NCBI GenBank assembly: GCA_002710785.1 | Contig: PAMC01000008.1 | Coordinates: 6,511 to 43,157, forward strand | Origin: a bacterium | GTDB taxonomy: Bacteria; Patescibacteriota; Minisyncoccia; Phycocordibacterales; UBA918 | DNA: 36,647 nt | Direction: 5' to 3' | Part shown: positions 24,866 through 31,884 of the stretch, one piece after another | How the letters are laid out: every line of letters starts with the position of its first letter | Position numbering within the stretch: position 1 is the stretch's first letter | The notes under the pieces: generated by a model | Told to the model about the DNA's origin: nothing | Seen by the model: the letters and a program-made list of their open reading frames with translations, nothing else | Database searches by the model: none | Made by a program: the position numbers and the translations under genes

Positions 24866-24893
24866 TTGCAGATGTGAGTAAACCTGATACGCT
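24866..24893 (+). promoter_or_regulatory. gmk promoter
   Basis: TTGCAG (24866-24871) and TACGCT (24888-24893) are 16 nt apart, and the -10 box ends 8 nt before the ATG. It lies inside the divergent region shared with the kinase gene. Confidence 0.55.
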
Positions 24894-24901
24894 AATGGTC
24901 T

Positions 24902-25498
24902 ATGCAAACCGAAGAATCAACTGGGCACGTAATCCTACTCATGGCTCCGTCTGGCAGCGGCAAAGGCACCCTGCTGAAAGGATTGGGGGAACTAGCTGAG
25001 AGAATCTACTTTGCAAAAACGTACACCAGCCGTGAGCCGCGCAAAGGTGCTGCGGAGAATCCAAAGTACGTATTTGTGTCTCGAGATGAATTTGAGGAGC
25101 TCATTAAAAACGACGAAATGATTGAGTGGGCTGAGTTTAGCGCCAATTACTATGGCACGCCGAGAAGTGAGTTTACTGATCCTTTGGCCAAGGATCAGGT
25201 TGTAATGAAAGAAATGGAGCTGCAGGGTGTTGAGCAGATCCAGGCTCTGTTGCCGAAAGAGCAGTGCACGGTTATCTACATTGACGCTGGATCCTGGGAA
25301 GATCTCAAGGAACGAATCATCGAGCGTGCGCCGATTAGTGATGAACATCTTGAGCTGCGTTGCCAACGATATCAGGAAGAGTCAAAGTTTAAAGAGCAAG
25401 CAGACGTAATCATTCGCAATCACAATGGCCGGGTGGAAGAAGCGCAAGAAGAATTTCGACAGGTTATAAAGAGTATCTTAGATAAACACAGCGTATAG
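24902..25498 (+). CDS. gmk: Guanylate kinase
   Basis: Gmk makes GDP from GMP and ATP. The 198-residue product has a P-loop (MAPSGSGKGTLLKGL), the GMP-binding segment TYTSREPRKGAAENPKYVFV with SRDEFEELI, and the Glu/Tyr stretch FIEWAEFSANYYGTPR-like (residues about 75-90, EWAEFSANYYGTPR). Length is normal. It is followed 4 nt later by adenylate kinase, so two nucleotide kinases are made together. No SD; a near-leaderless promoter is proposed. Confidence 0.92.
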   Translation: MQTEESTGHVILLMAPSGSGKGTLLKGLGELAERIYFAKTYTSREPRKGAAENPKYVFVSRDEFEELIKNDEMIEWAEFSANYYGTPRSEFTDPLAKDQVVMKEMELQGVEQIQALLPKEQCTVIYIDAGSWEDLKERIIERAPISDEHLELRCQRYQEESKFKEQADVIIRNHNGRVEEAQEEFRQVIKSILDKHSV

Positions 25499-25501
25499 AA
25501 T

Positions 25502-26098
25502 ATGGATATTAAAACGGTTATCTTTATTGGCCCGCAGGGGAGCGGCAAGGGAACCCAGATTGCCAAGCTCAAAGAGGTGCTTGAGGCCGACGATGCTCGC
25601 CGCCGGGTTGTCGACATTCAAACTGGCCGTCGATTTCGTGCGCTTGCTGCAAAGCAAGAGACGTTTGCAGAAGAGAAGGTCGCGCACACGCTCGATACCG
25701 GCATGCTGCAGCCTGACTTTCTCGTGGCGGTGCTGTGGGGGCAGGCTATGGTCGACCAGCTCGACGAGAAAAGCCATCTTCTGATCGACGGATTCCCTCG
25801 CACAGTTGGACAAATCCCCCACCTTGAAGATGCTTTTACCTTTTTTGAGCGGGGACGCGTCGATATCATTAACCTAGAGACACCTGAGGAGGTAGTGCGC
25901 GAACGCATGGAGAGTCGGGCGCGCGGTGACGACACTAAAGAATCAATCGAGGAGCGGCTGCGCTGGTACCGTGAGGACACGATGCCAGTCTTAGAGTACT
26001 ATCGTGCCCAAAATAGTGTCACGGTCCACGACCTTGATGGTACCGACAACATTGATGGCGTGCACCAGCAAATACTCGCCGCGCTCGGCCTGTTGTAG
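25502..26098 (+). CDS. adk: Adenylate kinase family protein
   Basis: Adk interconverts ATP, ADP and AMP. The 198-residue product has P-loop FIGPQGSGKGTQIAKL, the AMP-lid area with TGRRFRAL, and LLIDGFPRTVGQIPHLE, the Asp-Gly-Phe-Pro-Arg motif of the family. R.ESRARGDDTKESIEERL fits the arginine region, with no long zinc-type LID (short form). Its position between secY and map is the classical one, though here gmk and a second kinase are inserted. In Parcubacteria such enzymes may act on scavenged nucleotides; that is inference. Confidence 0.9.
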   Translation: MDIKTVIFIGPQGSGKGTQIAKLKEVLEADDARRRVVDIQTGRRFRALAAKQETFAEEKVAHTLDTGMLQPDFLVAVLWGQAMVDQLDEKSHLLIDGFPRTVGQIPHLEDAFTFFERGRVDIINLETPEEVVRERMESRARGDDTKESIEERLRWYREDTMPVLEYYRAQNSVTVHDLDGTDNIDGVHQQILAALGLL

Positions 26099-26135
26099 AC
26101 CATACATCACAGCTCGCTTTTTAACCAGAATTTGC

Positions 26136-26141
26136 TTTAAT
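26136..26141 (+). promoter_or_regulatory. -10 box of a leaderless map promoter
   Basis: TTTAAT ends 7 nt before the ATG at 26149, favouring that start over the in-frame ATG at 26140, which overlaps the box. Confidence 0.45.
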
Positions 26142-26148
26142 GGCGGGT

Positions 26149-26928
26149 ATGTCTGAGGAGATTTCTATCAAAGATCAAGAAGCAATTGCGCTCTTGCGCA
26201 GGGGTGGCAAACTGCACGCACAGGTTTTGGATGAGCTCGAGAAAGAGGTCGTAGCTGGTAACTCTACGCTCGACGTTGATGACCGCGCCATGGAGCTTTT
26301 AGAAGCGCTCGGGCTTGAGCCAATGACACTCGGTTACCAACCACGCTTCGCCCCGAGACCGTACCCAGCGGCAACCTGCGTGTCAATTAACGACGAGGTG
26401 GTGCACGGCATTCCCAACGAAGACCCGGTCGCGTTTGAAGATGGGGATGTGGTCTCTATCGATCTTGTGACTGCCTATCAGGGCGTAGTACTCGACGCTG
26501 CGCGGACGGTTGGAGTAGGGGAGCTGGCACCGATTGACCAACAGCTCATCGACGTCACTAAAGCGGCCACCAAAGCTGGCATCGCTGCTGCCCAAGCTGG
26601 CAACCGGGTGAGTGATATCGGCAGGGCGGTGGAGGCTGCGGTACCCGAAGGCTTCGCGATCATTCGCGACTTTTGCGGCCACGGTGTTGGCTATGAGCTC
26701 CACGAGGCGCCGCAGATTCCTAACTTTTATATCAAAGGCAAATCACCAGTGCTTGAGCCGGGCATGGTGCTCGCGATTGAGCCAATGATTATTGTTGGCG
26801 ACGATCCGGGTGTGGTTGTAGATCGCGACGGCTATACAGCACTTACCACTTCTGGCCACAACGCCGCGCACATCGAGCACACCGTGCTGGTGACCGAGAA
26901 AGGCCCAGAAGTTTTGACGGTACGCTAG
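26149..26928 (+). CDS. map: Methionine aminopeptidase type I
   Basis: MetAP removes the initiator methionine from new proteins. The 259-residue product has the pita-bread fold with the five metal ligands in context: Asp in VVSIDLV, Asp in VVLDAARTV, His in CGHGVGYELHE, Glu in LAIEPMI and Glu in AHIEHTVLV. There is no N-terminal zinc-finger extension. It follows adk as in many bacteria, but infA, rpmJ, rpsM, rpsK, rpsD, rpoA and rplQ do not follow in this window. Confidence 0.95.
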   Translation: MSEEISIKDQEAIALLRRGGKLHAQVLDELEKEVVAGNSTLDVDDRAMELLEALGLEPMTLGYQPRFAPRPYPAATCVSINDEVVHGIPNEDPVAFEDGDVVSIDLVTAYQGVVLDAARTVGVGELAPIDQQLIDVTKAATKAGIAAAQAGNRVSDIGRAVEAAVPEGFAIIRDFCGHGVGYELHEAPQIPNFYIKGKSPVLEPGMVLAIEPMIIVGDDPGVVVDRDGYTALTTSGHNAAHIEHTVLVTEKGPEVLTVR

Positions 26929-26961
26929 CCATTTGCATCGCTTTGCGTTGTACCCCACTTT

Positions 26962-27065
26962 CTTTCTAGCTGGCGACAAGTCGACATATGGTTGCACAAT
27001 CTGGCTTGTTTATAAATATCGTCTTTAACACGATTTTGAATTGGTGGACACGTATTGCTAGAAAG
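26962..27065 (+). repeat. Large imperfect inverted repeat before ndk (E4)
   Basis: CTTTCTAGC (26962-26970) and GCTAGAAAG (27057-27065) are perfect. An inner TCGT/ACGA pair with AAAT/ATTT flanks lies near 27018-27040. The family loop motifs are not clearly present, so it may be a divergent member or unrelated. The right arm contains most of the ndk -35 box. Confidence 0.5.
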
Positions 27066-27083
27066 CAAGGGTCAAGGTATACT
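27055..27083 (+). promoter_or_regulatory. ndk promoter
   Basis: TTGCTA (27055-27060) and TATACT (27078-27083) are 17 nt apart. Transcription would start near 27090, with a leader of about 30 nt. Confidence 0.6.
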
Positions 27084-27121
27084 GCCCCCGCTTAAATAAC
27101 TTGTTTTTACAACGCATTACT

Positions 27122-27718
27122 ATGAATCGACAACCACACCAAGAGCGCTCACTCGTGCTCCTCAAGACCGACGCGGTACAACGCAGTCTGGTTGGTGAGA
27201 TTATCAAACGCTTTGAGCAAAAAGGCCTCAAGATTGCTGGACTGAAAATGCTTATGCCAACCGAGGCGCAACTTCAGGATCACTACAACAAAGACGATGA
27301 GTGGTACACCCGTAAAGGCGAGGGTATTGTCGATGACCTTAAAGCGCAAGGCCGAGCAGTTGAAAAAGAACCAATTGAGTACGGGAAAGACATTATTCGC
27401 ACGATTGTGCGCTACATGACCGAGTCGCCAGTGGTAGCGATTGTGATCGAGGGCGTTGGCGCTGTCTCTGCTGTCACCCGAGCGGTTGGTACTACAGAGC
27501 CAGCTACTGCCGACATCGGCACCATCCGCGGTGACTACACAATAGACACCTTCTCTCACGCGACGCTTGAGACTCGGGCGGTAAAGAATCTTATTCACCA
27601 ATCTGAGTCTGTTGAGGAGGCTGAGCGCGAAATTGCAATTTGGTTTGCAGAAGATGAGATTCACGATTATGTGACGGCGCAAGAGCGCATTATGTACGAA
27701 GCGATTAAGAACACCTAA
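27122..27718 (+). CDS. ndk: Nucleoside diphosphate kinase with an internal insertion
   Basis: Ndk balances NTP pools through a phosphohistidine. N-terminal RSLVLLKTDAVQRSLVGEII, a later TRAVGTTEPATADIGTIRGD and NLIHQSESVEEAEREI carry the family core, with catalytic His at residue 159 (normally in NLIHGSDS). The protein has 198 residues instead of about 140: an extra charged stretch of about 40 residues (about 55-95, DDEWYTRKGEGIVDD and following) sits before the VIEG strand. Known short Ndk enzymes lack this. All core segments are present, so activity is likely. It is flanked by inverted-repeat elements on both sides. Confidence 0.93.
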   Translation: MNRQPHQERSLVLLKTDAVQRSLVGEIIKRFEQKGLKIAGLKMLMPTEAQLQDHYNKDDEWYTRKGEGIVDDLKAQGRAVEKEPIEYGKDIIRTIVRYMTESPVVAIVIEGVGAVSAVTRAVGTTEPATADIGTIRGDYTIDTFSHATLETRAVKNLIHQSESVEEAEREIAIWFAEDEIHDYVTAQERIMYEAIKNT

Positions 27719-27722
27719 TCAA

Positions 27723-27813
27723 CCCAATCTGCTTTGTTGCCGTTCGGTAAAATCATATTCACTCGACACACGTCGCATTCATATGATTTTCCTCCGGCGC
27801 CTCGCAGCTTGGG
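27723..27813 (+). repeat. Nested inverted-repeat element, copy E5
   Basis: Outer arms CCCAATCTGC (27723-27732) and GCAGCTTGGG (27804-27813) pair with one mismatch. Inner arms GGTAAAATCATAT (27746-27758) and ATATGATTTTCC (27781-27792) pair with one mismatch or bulge. GCCG (27739) pairs with CGGC (27795). The apex has CGAC (27764) and GTCG (27772). Loop motifs GCTTTGTTG and GCCTCGCA match the family best of all copies. It begins 5 nt after the ndk stop. Confidence 0.8.
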
Positions 27814-27837
27814 CTGCTAGCTGCCCTTAATGCATTG

Positions 27838-27900
27838 ACATGCAAAAGGCCGAGAGCGAAGCTCTCGGCCTTTTGCATGTCCCAGTCGGGTCTTTTTTCT
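27838..27900 (+). terminator. Strong terminator with a partial E-element copy
   Basis: A perfect 20-bp stem (27838-27857 with 27861-27880, GAA loop) ends the ndk transcript. Bases 27879-27900 are identical to 23972-23993 within element E3, including its T run. The similarity fades after this point. Confidence 0.8.
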
Positions 27901-27935
27901 CATTCGTCGTGTATCTGACGCAAATGATTTATTTT

Positions 27936-27965
27936 TTGCACATATCGTGATGGGCGTGGTACGCT
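27936..27965 (+). promoter_or_regulatory. Promoter of the 6S-like RNA gene
   Basis: TTGCAC (27936-27941) and TACGCT (27960-27965) are 18 nt apart. The start would fall at about 27971, where the closing stem of the RNA begins. Confidence 0.6.
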
Positions 27966-27970
27966 ACATC

Positions 27971-28124
27971 TGGAACCACATATACGTATGTTCCGCTTAA
28001 ACCTAATGTAAGGGCTGCCGACAGACGTGGTGCGTGATGAGACGCTTCTCGCGAAGCATTTCAGACACAAGCCAGTAACGGCGCCCACCTGGAGTTTCCC
28101 AGGAGCATACGGTTTGTGGTTCCA
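27971..28124 (+). ncRNA. ssrS: Probable 6S RNA
   Basis: This segment has its own promoter and terminator and no reading frame. Its ends form a perfect 10-bp closing stem (TGGAACCACA with TGTGGTTCCA). Further in, CGTATG (27985) pairs with CATACG (28106), then a large unpaired region, a CACCTGG/CCCAGG hairpin on the 3' side of the bubble and a distal GCTTC/GAAGC hairpin follow. The 154-nt length, long rod with central bubble and the 3' CACCT..AGG hairpin are the features of 6S RNA, which binds RNA polymerase by imitating an open promoter. I did not run a covariance search, so another structured RNA is possible. Confidence 0.62.
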
Positions 28125-28158
28125 CGAAAAAATCCCACAGGAGTGGGATTTTTTCGTG
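28123..28158 (+). terminator. Terminator of the 6S-like RNA
   Basis: CACGAAAAAATCCCA (28123-28137) and TGGGATTTTTTCGTG (28144-28158) form a perfect 15-bp stem with a T run. Confidence 0.85.
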
Positions 28159-28184
28159 CTCTCAAGTGGTACTATACAAGAGTA

Positions 28185-28568
28185 ATGTTGAAGCTCACGA
28201 CCGTCTTTTTCTTGCTTACCCTCGGCGTCTTGGCGGTTTTACATCGGTTGGCACTCGGATTCTACCTCTACTGGCGCTGGGAATGGTTCGATATTCTCAT
28301 GCACTTCTTCGGCGGCGCGGTAGCTGCACTTGGCCTCTTTACCATCCGTGACTTTTTGCATCGTATCCCCGAACGCTTTGAGTACGTCGTGCCGGTTATG
28401 TCTGGGGTTATTGTCACCACCCTCCTCTGGGATATTTTTGAGATTTTTGTGGTTGGCATACCGCTTGAGACACCTGGTCTGGCGCTCGATACCGGTATCG
28501 ACGTCGCCATGGGCACCATTGGTGGTTTTGTCGGGTTCTTAGTCGGTCATAGCTTGCGACGACTGTAG
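28185..28568 (+). CDS. Small four-helix membrane protein (YjdF/DUF2238-like)
   Basis: The 127-residue protein is nearly all membrane helices (about 5-27, 34-55, 70-92 and 103-125). Conserved-looking polar residues stand in them: WFDILMHFFGG, LLWDIFE and DTGIDVAMGTIGG. The order D..H, W..E and D..D recalls YjdF (DUF2238) membrane proteins, though shorter. Role unknown. A -10 box TACTAT ends 9 nt before the ATG at 28185, giving a near-leaderless start. The next gene begins 2 nt after its stop. Confidence 0.6.
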   Translation: MLKLTTVFFLLTLGVLAVLHRLALGFYLYWRWEWFDILMHFFGGAVAALGLFTIRDFLHRIPERFEYVVPVMSGVIVTTLLWDIFEIFVVGIPLETPGLALDTGIDVAMGTIGGFVGFLVGHSLRRL

Positions 28569-28570
28569 GT

Positions 28571-29929
28571 ATGGCAACACTCGGATTTTATGGCGGCGTG
28601 GGCAGCGTCACGGGAGCAAACTTTATGCTCGATACTGGCAAGCTCGCCGTATTGATTGATTGCGGTCTGGTGCAGGGCGATAAGTTCGCCAAGCAGCAAA
28701 ACGCCGAACCATTTACGTACAACCCAGCTGACATCGATGTGTTGTTAGTTACCCACGCGCACGCGGATCACATCGGCCGTATCCCAAAGCTAGTGCGTGA
28801 TGGTTTTGTCGGCAAAATCTACTCGACAGCACCAACGCGTGAATTAGCCGCGATCATGCTCGACGATGCCGTCGGGATTATGGAGATGGAGGCCCGACGT
28901 GATGGCACTACGCCAATTTACAACGAAGCAGACATCGATACCGCCCTTGGTTTGTGGCAGGGTGTGGGGTATCACGAGCCAGTCGACATTGGCGACGGTA
29001 TTACCGCCACGTTTACCGACGCCGGACACATTCTTGGTTCAGCGATGGTACAGATTGAGCGCAATGGCAAAAAACTAGTGTGTACTGGCGATGTTGGCAA
29101 CGACCCGCAGCCGCTACTCTCGCCACCAGAGGTACCCAAAGACTATGACTACCTCATTATGGAGAGTGTCTACGGCGACCGCACCCACGAGGAGGTTGCG
29201 GAGCGCACAGCCCTCTTGCAGCAACATATTGAGCACACCATTGCAGTTAAGGGTACGTTGATTATTCCGGCCTTCAGTCTTGAGCGTACGCAGGCCATGC
29301 TGTTTGAGATTAACAACTTGGTAGAACAGGAGATTATTCCGCCGATTAAAACCTTTCTCGATTCGCCATTGGCGATTCGCGTCACCGATGTCTACCGCCA
29401 CTCACTCGAGTACCTCAAACCAGCGGTACAAGAGCAGATTAACGAAGGCGACGATATTTTTGCCTTTGAAGGCCTCTCGTTTACCGAGTCGGTTAAGGAG
29501 TCGCGTGAGATTGCTCGCTTTGGTGGGCCAAAAATTATTATCGCTGGCTCGGGCATGAGCCACGGTGGGCGGATCCGTACGCATGAGAAGCAATTTCTTG
29601 GCGAAACTACCACTACGGTGCTCTTGGTGGGCTACCAAACGGTTGGTAGCGTCGGTCGCTTGCTCCAAGATGGCGCTAAACATGTCACCATCGATGGTGA
29701 TGATGTTCGCGTTAAAGCCAAGATCGCCCGTATCCGCGGGTACTCAGGTCACGCCGACCGCGACCAGCTCTTAAATCTCGTCTACCGCAGCGACGCCAAC
29801 CCTAAGCAGATCTTTGTCACTATGGGGGAGGAGAAATCGTCGCTCCACTTAGTACAACGCTTACGCGACTACCTTGGTATGCCCGCCATGGCACCGGCCG
29901 AAAATCAAGAAATCGAGATCGATTTCTGA
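28571..29929 (+). CDS. Metallo-beta-lactamase/beta-CASP RNA nuclease
   Basis: The 452-residue product matches bacterial CPSF-like and YSH1-type proteins. The metal site is complete: VTHAHADHIGRIP near residue 60, a later FTDAGHILGSAM, and GDVGND. The beta-CASP part follows, with FSLERTQAMLF, ISGSGMSHGGR-like (IAGSGMSHGGRIRTHEK) and the last motif YSGHADRDQLL. These enzymes cut or trim RNA and are distinct from RNase J. No KH domain is present. It is translated closely with the membrane protein upstream; the pairing is unexplained. Confidence 0.9.
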   Translation: MATLGFYGGVGSVTGANFMLDTGKLAVLIDCGLVQGDKFAKQQNAEPFTYNPADIDVLLVTHAHADHIGRIPKLVRDGFVGKIYSTAPTRELAAIMLDDAVGIMEMEARRDGTTPIYNEADIDTALGLWQGVGYHEPVDIGDGITATFTDAGHILGSAMVQIERNGKKLVCTGDVGNDPQPLLSPPEVPKDYDYLIMESVYGDRTHEEVAERTALLQQHIEHTIAVKGTLIIPAFSLERTQAMLFEINNLVEQEIIPPIKTFLDSPLAIRVTDVYRHSLEYLKPAVQEQINEGDDIFAFEGLSFTESVKESREIARFGGPKIIIAGSGMSHGGRIRTHEKQFLGETTTTVLLVGYQTVGSVGRLLQDGAKHVTIDGDDVRVKAKIARIRGYSGHADRDQLLNLVYRSDANPKQIFVTMGEEKSSLHLVQRLRDYLGMPAMAPAENQEIEIDF

Positions 29930-29949
29930 TGTGCTAAAATAACTCGCAT

Positions 29950-30354
29950 ATGATTCTTCCAATTACAGCCCTGATGGCCGGCATCTTGGTACTGTGGGGC
30001 GCGTACCTTTCGCTGACGGTCTCGTTTGCGCGGGCGCGACACCAGGTGCCGCTCGGGAATGGGGGAGACGCCAGTGAGCTTAATCGCTTTGTGCGCGTGC
30101 ACGGCAACACTGCCGAGTATAGCGCGCTATTTATTGTTGTGCTCGCCCTCTTAGAATTTCATGGCTTGCGCAGTGAGGTTATGTACGTTCTGGGCGGTGT
30201 GTTTATTCTCGGCCGCGTGTTGCACCGTCAGGCCCTTCTGAGTGGGTCGCTCGCGATGCGCCTATGGGCCATGCAGCTGACCCACTGGCCGCTTATCATT
30301 GGAGCGCTCATTCTCGCCTACACTTGGTTTACGCACACCTTTTTGCTCGGGTAG
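29950..30354 (+). CDS. MAPEG family membrane protein
   Basis: The 134-residue protein has four membrane helices and the MAPEG signature: basic residues after the first helix, R..VHGNTAEYSALFIVVLAL, and FILGRVLHRQAL. Characterised MAPEG proteins are glutathione- or lipid-modifying enzymes, but many bacterial members have no known substrate. TAAAAT ends 9 nt before the ATG at 29950, so transcription may start just upstream. A bidirectional terminator follows the stop. Confidence 0.85.
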   Translation: MILPITALMAGILVLWGAYLSLTVSFARARHQVPLGNGGDASELNRFVRVHGNTAEYSALFIVVLALLEFHGLRSEVMYVLGGVFILGRVLHRQALLSGSLAMRLWAMQLTHWPLIIGALILAYTWFTHTFLLG

Positions 30355-30358
30355 CTAA

Positions 30359-30398
30359 ACAAAAAGAGCCGCACCCCTAGGGGTGCGGCTCTTTTTGT
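30359..30398 (+). terminator. Bidirectional terminator between MAPEG gene and rplT
   Basis: A perfect 19-bp stem (30359-30377 with 30380-30398) has a 2-nt loop and A and T runs on both sides. Confidence 0.9.
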
Positions 30399-30408
30399 GG
30401 GACAGCGT

Positions 30409-30753
30409 CTACTTAGCTGCTTTCACGACTGCCTCGAAGGCCTCCGGCATATCTTTGGCCATCGTGGCGAGAACCTTGCGGTCGAGCTCGATATTCTTGT
30501 CCTTGAGCGCTTTTACAAAGCGACTGTACTTCATGTCGTGTGGCATCAGGGCCGCGTTGATGCGTGTGATCCACAGTTTGCGGAAGTCGTTCTTCTTGTC
30601 TTTGCGGTGGGCAAAGGCGTGGGTGTGGGCATGAAAGATCGCTTCGCGGGCAGCTCGCTTTTTCTTTGAGCGGTCAAAGCGGTAGCCTTTTACCTGCTCG
30701 AGAATGTAGCGGCGGCGCTTTTGCGCCATCTTTCCTCCTTTTACTCGTGCCAT
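30409..30753 (-). CDS. rplT: Ribosomal protein bL20
   Basis: L20 is needed for early 50S assembly and represses its own operon in many bacteria. The 114-residue product starts MARVKGGKMAQKRRRYILEQ and has KGYRFDRSKKKRAAREA, FRKLWITRINAALMPH and a final helical domain, typical of the family. rpmI lies 33 nt upstream. An AGGAGG inside codons 5-8 is treated as coincidental because family proteins start at the upstream ATG. Confidence 0.97.
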   Translation of the reverse strand: MARVKGGKMAQKRRRYILEQVKGYRFDRSKKKRAAREAIFHAHTHAFAHRKDKKNDFRKLWITRINAALMPHDMKYSRFVKALKDKNIELDRKVLATMAKDMPEAFEAVVKAAK

Positions 30754-30786
30754 AGGATAGGGTATTAGAGAGTTAGTAAGTAGTCA

Positions 30787-30978
30787 CTAGGCTCCGCTCT
30801 TTGGGAGGAAGCGACGCGTTATACGCTTTGGGAGTGAAAGCTGCTGCGTGCGCTTACGACGAAGACGCTGCTGCCCACTCTGGCGAGCATTGAAGTGGTT
30901 CTGCCCTGGCTTGCGCGCAATGAGCTTGCCATTTTTGGTCACCTTAATGCGTTTGGTGTAACTCTTGTTAGTTTTCAT
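30787..30978 (-). CDS. rpmI: Ribosomal protein bL35
   Basis: L35 is a small basic 50S protein. The 63-residue product contains MKTNKSYTKRIKVTKNGKLI, the NHFNARQSGQQRLRRKR segment and a final RITRRFLP, typical of the family. The usual order infC-rpmI-rplT is kept. The start at 30978 is chosen over an upstream in-frame start. Element E8 begins 1 nt upstream of the ATG. Confidence 0.95.
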   Translation of the reverse strand: MKTNKSYTKRIKVTKNGKLIARKPGQNHFNARQSGQQRLRRKRTQQLSLPKRITRRFLPKSGA

Positions 30979-30979
30979 A

Positions 30980-31105
30980 GGTAATTTCAAGAAATTGAGT
31001 TATTTCTTTGTTAGACGGCTCAAACGCTCCCTCGCTCGGCACGTTGCCGCACTCGCTCTCGTTTGATTGTCTGCCTCGAACTAATTTCAATTACTCGAAA
31101 TTACC
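30980..31105 (+). repeat. Nested inverted-repeat element, copy E8
   Basis: Outer arms GGTAATTTC (30980-30988) and GAAATTACC (31097-31105) are perfect. Inner TCAAAC (31020-31025) pairs with GTTTGA (31061-31066). AGAC (31013) pairs with GTCT (31069), a compensated variant of GGAC/GTCC in E1 and E3. The apex has CGGCA (31037) and TGCCG (31045). Loop motifs CTTTGTT and GCCTCGAA match in plus orientation, opposite to infC and rpmI. On the rpmI transcript its complement forms the leader. Confidence 0.75.
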
Positions 31106-31182
31106 GGTCGAGGACTTGTTGATCGGGCCCTGCCAAGGGGTCGGCAAAGTGGCGCTAATATACCGTATTCAGACCAAAAAGT

Positions 31183-31863
31183 CTAGATCAGCCCGCCTTC
31201 AATATCCAAGAGCTCGTCGAGATCTTTCTTTTTCTTCTTGGCCACCTCTTTTGGCTCACTTTCATCCATGACCGACTCCTCAGTTGTTTCTTCCTCGAGC
31301 ACTTTTGGCCCCTTTACGCTCTTTCCAATACGTTCGATGGTTACTGTCCAACCCTTCGGGCTTTTCTTCATATCGTCAGCGATTTTGTACTCGGCAGGAA
31401 TAGTCTTCACGAAGCGATCGAGACGCTCCTTGAGAAACTCTGGCTCCATGTACTTGTAGCGGCCCCACAGAAAGAGGTCGACTTTCACGCGGTGACCTTC
31501 GTTAAGCCACTCAGCCGCCCGCTTGGCTTTAATCATTTGATCGTTTTCGCCGGTACCAATTTTTACCTGCACGCTCTTGGTCTCGGTAACGTGAGACTTC
31601 GACTTAACTTCAGCCGCTTTTCGTTTTTTCTCGTACTGGTACTGGCCGTAGTCCATAATTTTGGCTACGGGTGGGTTAGCGTTGGGGGAGATTTCAATCA
31701 GGTCGAGTTCGAGCGCATCAGCTTTAGCCAGCGCATCTTTAAGCGCCAACTCACCAAAGTTCTCACCCTCAGGGCCGACCACGCGCAAAGTGCGGGCTTT
31801 AATGCCGTTATTAACTCGGGTTTTGTCAGCCTGGGCTCGTGGTTTGCGTCGTCCTCGTTTCAA
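31183..31863 (-). CDS. infC: Translation initiation factor IF-3, UUG start
   Basis: IF-3 keeps subunits apart and checks the initiator tRNA and start codon. The N-domain (RVNNGIKARTLRVVGPEGEN), linker with LIEISPNANPPVAKIMDYGQ and YQYEKKRK, and the C-domain (EVKSKSHVTETKSVQVKIGT, KVDLFLWGRYKYMEPEF) are complete. At 226 residues it has an extra C-terminal tail of about 40 residues rich in Glu and Lys (VMDESEPKEVAKKKKKD). No ATG or GTG is in frame at the right place; TTG at 31863 is the start, and IF-3 genes are known for rare start codons used in autocontrol. rpmI follows beyond E8. Confidence 0.92.
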   Translation of the reverse strand: MKRGRRKPRAQADKTRVNNGIKARTLRVVGPEGENFGELALKDALAKADALELDLIEISPNANPPVAKIMDYGQYQYEKKRKAAEVKSKSHVTETKSVQVKIGTGENDQMIKAKRAAEWLNEGHRVKVDLFLWGRYKYMEPEFLKERLDRFVKTIPAEYKIADDMKKSPKGWTVTIERIGKSVKGPKVLEEETTEESVMDESEPKEVAKKKKKDLDELLDIEGGLI

Positions 31864-31884
31864 ATGATTGGGCCTTAATGAATA

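Noticed and set aside
30727..30745. AGGAGG before an internal ATG of rplT
   Set aside because: L20 proteins begin at the upstream ATG (MARVK), and the purine run codes for Lys-Gly-Gly-Lys. Other ribosomal genes here do not use SD sites.
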